Shown here: positions 55,327 through 64,000 of the stretch, one piece after another | How positions within the stretch are numbered: position 1 is the stretch's first letter | How the letters are laid out: each line of letters opens with the position of its first letter | From: Lampris incognitus | Lineage: Eukaryota; Chordata; Actinopteri; Lampriformes; Lampridae | NCBI RefSeq assembly: GCF_029633865.1 | Contig: NC_079214.1 | Location: 30,254,957-30,318,956, forward strand | DNA: 64,000 bases | Direction of reading: 5' to 3' | The notes under the pieces: model-generated | The model's input: the letters and a program-made list of their open reading frames with translations, nothing else | What the model was told of the DNA's origin: nothing | Database searches by the model: none | Position numbers and translations under genes: made by a program

Positions 55327-58300
55327 GATTATTTCCAGGAATCAGTTATGAATGTGACCAAGACAACACAGACTTGGTGACTGCACACAGTGGATAACTT
55401 GCAATATGAGTGACCCACTCCAATGACATTTACACAAACAATAACTGTAGCTCACCTTTGTCTGAATTTATACAGGAACAAAACACATTTTTATGACTTT
55501 GTGGTATTGATATGACTTTTTAAGGATGCCTAAAAAGGGAGAAATTGTTTGCTACTTTTTGTCCCTGTTCAGATCAGTTATATGGAAAGCTCAGATCTGT
55601 GCCAAAAATAGTCATAACAGTTTTTGTCTGCCTGTGTAAATTAAGATTTCAGTCTGTCTCAGAGAGCCTTTTTCCTTTTTCACTATGGCTGTTCTGTGGG
55701 GTGGATAGCATGCTTTTGTGGACCTTACAATGACTTCTACAACACTACTACACTCAACTTTGTTCCAGTAGCAACACTACATCACTTTAGTCATTCTACT
55801 TTTTTATGTTTCTCATATTATTTTTAATATTAAACAGTCACAGTGCCTTATTTAACTTATTTTAAAGTCATCAGTCTATCTGTCCAGTGATTTAGTTGAA
55901 AAGGACACTTACCAAAGTCTTATGAAGCTGGAGAGAGTGAGGAAATGGCCCTGGTCTGCTTTAACGCTGCCTGGAATGGTCTTATTGTTTCATTTACACT
56001 TCTAACCCTGCTGGTCAAATATAATTTATAATCAACATGAGAAAGATCAGTTACATGATACATTCAGTTTTGACAGGATGTGCCAGAAAGTTGGTAAAAT
56101 AGCAGCTGGAGGAGGGAAGAGGACCACATGGATGAGTGATTATATGAATTGGCAGACAATAGATATTAACTGATCGCTATATCATTAAAAGATGATCACA
56201 TAGTACCAATAGGATCAAATAACTACAACAGGAGGTTTATTTCTTGGCCCAAACTCCTACAATCTGTTTCTTTACTGCATTTGCCTCATTCTTGTTAGTG
56301 TGTTTTCAACCACCTAATCAGTTGTGAGTAATGTAATGATAAAGCAAGTCTGAAAGCTACAGTGGAAAGAGGAAAATACAAGCAGAGCACCTTGATTACT
56401 ATGCAGACATGCAGACCCAACAGAATCAGATAGGTGGAAGTAAAATAGTGGCAGTTCTCATCAGTCAGTCATTGCACAAGTTCATCCTACTTCCCAATTG
56501 CTTGAACCTATAAAATCCCTTATAAAGTAAAATAAACCCTTTCTTTTTCCTTTGTTGCAAAGGTGTTAAGAGCAATAATCGTTTGGCTAAAATACGCTGA
56601 AAACGCTCTAGCAGCAGAAAAAAAGTAAATTGTAATGCCGTCCTGCTGTGTTCATTAAACACTAATTTTGAGCATTCAATACCTAATCGAAATCATTAGA
56701 GTAGGTTTTTGCATGTTTATTATTATTTTTACATAACTGGCCAACCGGCCACTAACTGTACAAATATGTAAATCTTTATATGCAAATTGACTTTATGTGA
56801 AATGGACTAACATAATCTAAAGAATATCCTACTATGGATGTGTTGATGTGTGTGTGTGATGCTCTGTTGATTTGCCGTTGTTACATGTTGGTATTACCCT
56901 GCTATTGGACCTAACTGCATTTGCACTCGCACTATGTGTATCTCAGGATGGTGAGCTGGACCGTCTGTCCATCCATCTCGTCATCTGTTTGTCTTTACAT
57001 GTTGTTGTCCCTTCGCTCCTCGCTGGCTATGTTTACATTATATTCTAGTTGGAAGCAAGTGTATGGAGCAGAATACACATCAATCTATTTAAGATACCCT
57101 GTTTATCTTTTGTTAAACAATAACTTGTCTATGTTGGAAATTATATGTACTGCCATATGTTCTGTTAGTAAGTATGGTTGTTTACTGATATACATGACTG
57201 AATACCTCTGTCATCAGCGAAACATCTGATTTTAGAAATGATGTACTCATGTTTTAGGCTACATCCCATTTATTTTAACTTTTTTTCCTCTCATTGATAA
57301 TTTTCTTCGAACTGTCAGAAGTCTTAGAAAGTTTGACATTGGGGCAAAGTGACATTTTCTTATCGTTTCTAAATTATTGCATGGCAAAAAAAAAGGGGGG
57401 GTGGGAACATTCATCTCCAAAGTTTACCAACATTTCAAAATTGCTGTAAATGTTGCTGCAAGCAAAGGTTTAACTTTTGAAGGGATGCGCCACAGTGCTC
57501 CAGTGAAGTTAGAAAAAGTTAGTGGAGCTGAAGCATTTTCTACAGTTATGTTTGCCTCATTTGTGTCCACAGTGAAAAGTGACCTCTGTGCAGAAGCCTT
57601 ACAGCCAGCAGAACGCAAACATCAGTCTCGATTTCTTTTCTGCCCACAGTGGCAAGTTAAATAGTTTTGGGATGTTTTTCTCTGACCAAATTCACCAGAT
57701 AAAACCACAGATATAATGGGTAAATTTATGAAAAAGTATTGGAAAAGATGTTAAATTGTATTTGGACTTTACAGAAGATCAGAGTCAGGGAGGACAAAAA
57801 CTATTTTAAAGCCCAAAGCTCACCCAGCATGTTTTCCAACACTGAATATACACAAGTTAAAATCGATTCTCAACATTAACATTTTTACAGAGGACGGCAG
57901 AGTTTAATCTGAATTTATCCATTTACCTTTAGTTCCAAAATGACAGGAAGAAAGGCCGATGGGCAGTGTTTGTATTCACTCAGTGGTTTGCAGGGAAAAC
58001 TTGCCAAAGCATATGATTTTTGTTTTGCTAATGAGTCAAAGGGGTGCGAGTGTGTTTGTGTGCATGTGTCTCCGTCCCTTCATCTCAGTAACCTTCCCGT
58101 CCAGACAGTCTCCTCCCTGGGACGGAGTCTCGTCAGCGTGATTTATGAGTTTAATAAAGCCGTGTGTGTTTGAGTGTGTGTATGTGTGTGCACGGCCCTG
58201 GGCCATGCTGTCCCTTACAATCACTCCATGATCTCTTTTCACAACTTCTCCCTCCCTCCATGGCTGACAATAAGCTGTGAATGTGCCTGTGAACATTTTA

Positions 58301-59446
58301 GCAGTGCCCTTGTCAGACTGGTGTCCTTGAGGGAGGGCATAGTTGTTACTGCCAGTTTGCTAATATCAACCCTGCCTTGATGTCCCCTTAAGGGACACAG
58401 AGGCAAAACTAATTGACTGCTGCATAGTTTTGATTGAGATACCATCCCCTTGTGTGTGTGTGTGGGGGGGGGGGGGGGGGGGCTAAAAATTGGTTACTGG
58501 TGATTGTGGACCTTAGACAATCAGTACATTACTGTGTTTTACAGACTCAAACCAAGACATGGCCCCAAATAACACGGGGCTAGACTTCATATTGTCCCCA
58601 AAATACCACCACAACCATTAAGCAGAGGTTTCTGCAAACAAAAGAAATTAGTATAATCCATCGGAAGTTCTGTAATAATGTACTAACATTGGGTGGAGGT
58701 GTGCTCTACTAACTGAATATCCTCTTAACACTGACTAAAGCCTCATTTATGCTGCTGCTTTAAAGCAGAATTTTTTCCCGTGTTTGTGAAGCAACTTATA
58801 TTTATGATTTAACAGTAGAGGTACCTGATAAACTACTTTACTCTCCTTATCAAAGACAAAGCTCAAACTGTTGACTGCAATTTAGTTAAAAGTTTACACT
58901 GACTATATCTGATATTTTTTTTAGCTTTCAATGCAAGTTATGATTTTAATGCCTCTTTTCATTTTTTTTTTAAATTTTATTTGTTTATACCTTATCTCCC
59001 TATGTAAATCCAGCTACGGGCACGCGACGTTCTTTAAAAATGAACTTATTTTGCCACCTGAAACAAATAACCATAACCTCAGTGTGTGACAGATATCCAT
59101 GTACTGCTATGAGAACGACGTTTTGGGTTTTCTTCATTGTAACACTCCATATCTTTATGCATTGAGATTTGGACCTTCACATGAACTCATACCTGAGTTA
59201 CAGACAAAGGTAGGAGTGTTTGTATGTGTGGGTTTGTGTAGTTGTGTTCCGTGTTGAGCTGCTGCTGCTTCTGTGTACTGACATCTCTATTCATGATGGA
59301 GTAAAACCAATATAATACTATAAAGATGGTCTCTGTCTTGTTCATTTTTCTTCTTACTGTCCTCTAAAAACCTTTTTGGCTTTACATGACTTCATGGTGG
59401 TGTCCATGAACAGTGCTGGGAGGATGCTGACATGGTAGGCAGGCCT
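55323..59446. other. kctd3-ush2a spacer, nothing recognised
   Basis: No exon, RNA gene or known repeat recognised apart from a G-run (58464-58482) and short GT runs. Open frames up to ~100 codons lack motifs. Confidence 0.4.
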
Positions 59447-59913
59447 TTGGGGCAACTTTTTTGTTTTTTGGACCCCCCCCCTTTTTTTTTTCTCCTCCCA
59501 GTTGTATCCAGCCAACTACCCCACTCTTTCGAGCTGTCCTGGTTGCTGCTCCACCGCCTCTGCTGATCTGGGGAGGGCTGCAGACTACCACATGTCTCCT
59601 CCGATACATGTGGAGTCACCAGCCGCTTCTTTTCACCTAACAGTGAGGAGTTTCACCAGGCAGACGTAGCACGTGGGAGGATCACGCTATTTCCCCCTGA
59701 ACAGGCACCCTGACCGACCAGAGGAGGCGCTAGTGCAGCAACCAGGACACATACCCACATCCGGCTTCCCACCTGCAGACACCGCCAATTGTGTCTGCAG
59801 GGATGTCCGACCAAGCCAGAGGTAACACAGGGATTCGAACTGGTGATCCCCGTGTTGGTAGGCAACGGAATAGACCGCCACACTACCCGGATGCCCCCCG
59901 TTGGGTCAACTTT
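59447..59913 (-). mobile_element. tRNA-derived SINE with 13-bp target duplication
   Basis: Head near 59898 on the minus strand (CGGGTAGTGTGGCGGTCTAT, box B AGTTCGAATCCC). TTGGGGCAACTTT / TTGGGTCAACTTT flank it (59447-59459 and 59901-59913, one mismatch). Confidence 0.8.
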
Positions 59914-61020
59914 ACCGAAGGAAATATTTCATCATACTGACAAAATATCAAACAACAAGTTTTGTTATCACCAATTCTCTATTATAGTCGCTATCAAACC
60001 AGTTATTATGCTATTAGCCACATGTCTCACTTGTCATATTGGTCAAGAATTTGCCTGGTGTGTTTCACATGAAGGAAATACAGGAAATATGTTTTCTAGG
60101 CAACGTGTCATATTTATAATTTCCCAAAAGACATTGATCAATAATTCAGTCATCTATAAATAACACTTTAGATAACATACGACATAAAACAACCATGAAT
60201 AATACTGGGTGAAAAAGGTTTTAGAACAATACACCGAGCTTGACTTTTGCACACTGATATAAACACACAAAAATATATCGTACACTTAGAATGTCAACAG
60301 TTTCTTGCTGCTCTCTGATCAATATCCATCATGATGTTTTCTCTTAAGCTTAAAGGTCCGATCCGTAATACCATGTAACCATACGTTTTGCCATTGCACT
60401 AAAAACCAGAATTATAGTAGTATAGTATAGTATTATGGTAGAAACATGGTTTCATTCTCAAACTGATGTTACAAGGGCTGACAGTATATAGAGCAACTAA
60501 AACTTAATGAACATAAAAACTGTGAAATACCCATTTGTAGTGAAAATATAAAATCAGACCTACTCCTAAGGTTCAAATGGTTGTAGACAGTTGCAAAAAG
60601 TTTGATATCCATGATATCTAAGAGTACAGTATTTAACTGAACAAAATTGGTCAAAAATATTTTAGATTGGGCCTTTAAGTTGGATCAGACAGGCGTGATG
60701 TTGACTTTGATTAATACAATCAGACGGCACATCTGGGACTCCCAGTCACAATTAAGACAGTTAAAAAACAGTTGGCATTTTGAGGCATTATACAAAGCTA
60801 CCTAATACCAAGGCCGTTGTTATTACTACCGCTAAAGACCTACTGCTGCTGTTCTAGTGTCTACTAGGCACAGATAATAGACAAGTTGAAATGTTATGGT
60901 AAAGGTAACTGAAACACTAAACCTGCAGGAGCTGCTCTATTTGCAGTTTTATAAAGCAATAAATACTTATAACTCAAAAGATCTTCCAGGCCAGAGAACT
61001 GGCATGCACTGGTCAGTATT
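59914..61020. other. Spacer, nothing recognised
   Basis: Unassigned AT-rich sequence between the SINE and the 3' end of ush2a. Confidence 0.35.
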
Positions 61021-61026
61021 TTTATT
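61021..61026 (-). terminator. ush2a: Candidate ush2a poly(A) signal
   Basis: AATAAA on the minus strand, 188 bp beyond the ush2a stop codon. Confidence 0.4.
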
Positions 61027-61213
61027 CATTTTTAAAAATTGGGCGCAATTCCCAAAAATTCTAAGACTTAGAAGTTAACAACTCAGTTCTAGACACATCT
61101 GGATTTTACAAACCTGTTTTTTCTGAGGGGGGGGGGTACAAATATTACTCGTTATGTTCTTTTTTGATTTTAGATTGGGCCCTAATTGTGTGGTAAAGAG
61201 TCAGGATCTTGTC

Positions 61214-61303
61214 TTACAACTGAGTGTCGATGAACATGGTGTGTTCCTTTCTCACAGAGCTGAAAGCCTTGAAGCTGTCCACAAACTCCTCTTCTTCCAC
61301 ATA
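61214..61303 (-). CDS. ush2a: ush2a terminal coding exon
   Basis: 29 codons plus TAA (61216-61214). Acceptor TTCCAG. Ends in DTQL. Confidence 0.92.
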   Translation of the reverse strand, partial: YVEEEEFVDSFKAFSSVRKEHTMFIDTQL

Positions 61304-63705
61304 CTGGAAGGGAAGAACACAAGGACATTCAGCAAATTAATCTTCATCATTCATGTAGGTTGTGTTATTGTCACCTAAAAATAAGATCACTGAGCCAAGG
61401 CCAAACTCAAATTACCCCTGTCGTTCTATAAGGGAACGTATCAACCTTAAAGGTACAATCAGTAATTTTTTTTCCCTCTAGTGACCGCTGTCAGTGACCA
61501 GTAGGGATTTTAAGACTGTCCCCTTGAGCAACAGTGGCCTGCAAATTGATGCAATAAACTCTAATAAAATCTTAGAACTTTGCAAATTAACTCATGCAGA
61601 TATCCCACAGAAAAGTCAAGTGAAGGTATAATGATGTAAAACACTGTACAATATTCATAACTCATCACATATTGCAACATATTGAACGACAATGCTGCTT
61701 ATCTGTTCAACGGTAGTGTGGCCAGCTTGGCATCGGTCTTCATACCTTTATAGTTGTGAAGTTTTGACCCCCCTCTCAAAAGCTAAACCTGTATTTATTT
61801 TACTTTTGAAGCAGCATTTATCATGACTTTTTTTCACCGATTGCAAAGGCTTTTTAAGACTCTAGAGCTGTGTCGAAAAGCTGGCTCCTCCATACTGGAA
61901 AGTAGGCGTGTCCAGTGAAATGAATGTGTGTGGGAACCTGTAGTTTTGTGGCTGGAAACTGGATTCTAAAGGGCGCAGACCAAAATAAAGATTTTGGACC
62001 AGCACACAAGTTTTGAATGCTAGAATCTCAGCACCTGGCAAAGCTGTTGTTTTACAGATGGTATAAATTGACAACTCTTTCCAACCCCACCCCTCCGATA
62101 CAAGATTACATTTTATTCTGTGACGATAATAATAATAATAATAATAATAATGTTATGATTTATTGACAGTACTGTTGACAAATCTTAGCTTATCTTGCAT
62201 GTACAAATGAGAACAAATGTTATGTTTTCATACTCAGCTTACTGGCCAACACTTGTCCAGCTTTTAAAATGGGAACTGATATTTGGGACTTGTGCTTGTA
62301 TTTTGTCGTGTTGGTAGGAATACTTAGAATAAAAGAACACCTAATGGTGCTGCAGAGAATCTTAGTATCAGTGTAGGTTTGTAACACTTAAAAGCATTTC
62401 TTGTAAAGCGACTCTGAGTGTTAGAAAAGCGCTATATAATTTTAATTTCTTATTATTATTAAAAGATATCAAAAACTTCAAAACGTTGGATTCTGACAAA
62501 GCAAGGATCAAGTTATTTCTAGGTTAATATTTATAATCCTTACCAGCCCAGAGTCCTGTCCCAGAGGGTTGTCCCAGCTTCCTTCATCCATCAGCGACTT
62601 CCTGTCAATGAGCTGGCTGACACTGCGGCACAGGGACTGCTGGGAGTAGGCATGGCTGAGGTCCGTTTGGCTGGGGACCCGCAGGACAGACATGGGGCTA
62701 AAGCATGAGCCCCCATCTACTATCTTAGTGTCCGTCAGACCCTGAGAGATGAACATAAGGACTTTTGATTTCATCTCCTGAAGGCTAACATTAAATACTG
62801 GTCTACCATTGTGGCAATAAACACTTGGAAGCTTCTTCACCCTGAAATGTGAATGTTAGACTTAAAAAAAAAAAATCCACAAAAACCACAAACAAAAACC
62901 AAGACACTTAAAAAAAAAAAAAAAAAAAAAAAACAAAGCGGAATATTTTTTTCAAACTTCAATCCGTCTGTTTTTAAATTGTCCCTCTTGTATTTCAGCA
63001 TGTGTATATATGAGATGGTTGATGTACAGGCATATCCTATGTTTTTTCAAAAATCTAGTTTCTTGAAGACATTTGAAATTCAAGTTAAATTAACATTGTA
63101 CTCATATCAACACAGTCCTTGAATATATAGCTGTTTTTCTTCAGGTGATGCAAGGCTGCAACAGAGGATTGAGCCTCAAAATCAACAGCAGGGATAAGCT
63201 TGTGTGTAATTCCCCAGTAAAAGCAGTCTCCGCTCCATTTCTTCATAAATCCCTACAAACACAGCACACACGAACCTGTGCCACCCATTATATTCCTCAA
63301 ACCATTTTGAAGATTGAGATAAAGCAAGCGGATTACATTGTACCGGATAAAGGGGATTACAGTTTTCACTGGCAGCCATATTTGTTCCTCTTAATCAACT
63401 CCATGGCCGCTAGGAAGTCAGTTGTCACACCTGTATGCCAGCCAACATTATTTTGTTAAACCTTTACAATAAATATTACCTTCAGGAAAAATGCACAATC
63501 TAGCTTGATTCATTCCATCACCCAAGATGAACCTACCAATGTTTGAAATTCCAAAACAAAAATAAACCATGTACCTCTTACCAGGTTTGTTGTTGTGAAT
63601 TTGGATGTGCAGCTAATTACGCATGTTTGGTATCATGTTTGCCATATTTACCCTGGCAGCATTTGTATAGGGTCGGACATGCACATTCAAACCCACACAC
63701 ACACA

Positions 63706-63777
<72 letters not shown>

Positions 63778-63936
63778 GCATGCATGCACCAAAAAAAAAA
63801 AAAAAAAACCTACTCATGCAAAGATACATAGAAAGCCAAACACCCAAACAAAGTCACAATCTCATACCTCAGTGTACACAGTGTAGCTTTTAAGTGTAAC
63901 GTTGCTGACCTCCACACAGCCTGCCACAGTGTCAAA
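61214..63936 (-). CDS. ush2a: Usherin C-terminus (3' exons)
   Basis: Three exons in transcript order (63936-63868, 62741-62544, 61303-61214), all phase 0, encode the end of usherin. The middle exon carries GLTDTKI, MSVLRVPSQ, YSQQSLCRSVSQLIDRK and WDNPLGQDSGL. The last carries YVEEEEFVDSFKAFSSVRKE and ends FIDTQL. These match the cytoplasmic tail of USH2A. Its final X-T-X-L is a class I PDZ ligand; in mammals the tail binds whirlin and harmonin in photoreceptors and hair cells. The rest of this very large gene lies right of the window. Tail-to-tail placement with kctd3 matches human 1q41. Confidence 0.9.
62544..62741 (-). CDS. ush2a: ush2a penultimate coding exon
   Basis: 66 codons, phase 0 at both ends. 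Acceptor CTCTCAG, donor GTAAGG. Codes part of the cytoplasmic tail. Confidence 0.92.
62899..62932. repeat. Poly(A) tract in ush2a intron
   Basis: A run of about 24 A, with further A-rich sequence upstream. Confidence 0.8.
63697..63776. repeat. CA microsatellite
   Basis: About 28 uninterrupted CA units plus imperfect flanks, in a ush2a intron. Confidence 0.95.
63868..63936 (-). CDS. ush2a: Probable ush2a exon, 23 codons
   Basis: Phase 0 between TCGACAG and GTATGA; codes FDTVAGCVEVSNVTLKSYTV then YTE. Phase and position fit the exon before GLTDTKI, but I could not match it to the family with certainty. Confidence 0.55.
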
Positions 63937-64000
63937 CTGTCGAGGAATAGTAAAGTATAGTTTTAGGCAACTTGACATAAAGTGTAAAAGACGATATTTT

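Noticed and set aside
57377-57664. 95-codon open frame in the kctd3-ush2a spacer
   Set aside because: Starts in an A/G run, shows no family motif and no exon signals; length is compatible with chance.
63145-63459. 104-codon plus-strand open frame
   Set aside because: No recognisable domain, no splice logic, and it lies in an intron of ush2a.

Overview
The window is vertebrate nuclear DNA, almost certainly from a ray-finned (teleost) fish. Three host genes are visible as short GT-AG exons that encode vertebrate proteins. They are scattered through introns and spacers packed with typical fish transposable elements: several Tc1/mariner families, Penelope-like elements, LINEs, tRNA-derived SINEs, hAT pieces and a BEL/Pao LTR element. 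Long TA, TG and GA microsatellites are common. The species cannot be told from the sequence.

Host genes. (1) nrbp1, minus strand: six coding exons from 13720 down to 7692 give the first ~234 residues of the pseudokinase adaptor NRBP1. Its later exons are not found here and should lie left of base 1. (2) kctd3, plus strand: all 19 coding exons were recovered (15275-50790). They join in frame to 870 codons, with an N-terminal T1/BTB domain, a central WD-like region and a disordered tail. (3) ush2a, minus strand: two securely identified 3' exons and one probable exon (61214-63936) encode the end of usherin, finishing in the PDZ ligand DTQL. nrbp1 and kctd3 start about 1.55 kb apart and diverge; kctd3 and ush2a converge.

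Layout. 1-2.6 kb: internally deleted BEL/Pao element. 3.5-3.9 kb: hAT fragment. 5.9-7.55 kb: Penelope-like element whose 3' tail holds a well-formed hammerhead ribozyme. 7.7-13.7 kb: nrbp1 exons with a palindromic Tc1 derivative, SINEs and a Penelope fragment in the long intron. 13.9-15.3 kb: shared promoter region. 15.3-50.8 kb: kctd3. Introns 3 and 4 carry two inverted copies of a DD36E Tc1-like element around exon 4, further Tc1 copies, LINEs, SINEs, a second hammerhead and a second palindromic element. Intron 10 holds a Penelope-like element and a Tc1-like element with an intact 341-aa transposase. 52.7-55.3 kb: two more palindromic elements. 55.3-61.2 kb: mostly featureless spacer with one SINE. 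61.2-63.9 kb: ush2a.

The most interesting signals are the hammerhead ribozymes in Penelope tails, with one tail copy beginning exactly at the predicted self-cleavage site. Next are four near-identical 1.2-kb palindromic Tc1 derivatives that each keep an open frame for a DNA-binding domain without a catalytic domain. Also notable are kctd3 introns that end in TG repeats, one with no pyrimidine tract at all. None of this has been tested by database search; family names come from motif recognition.
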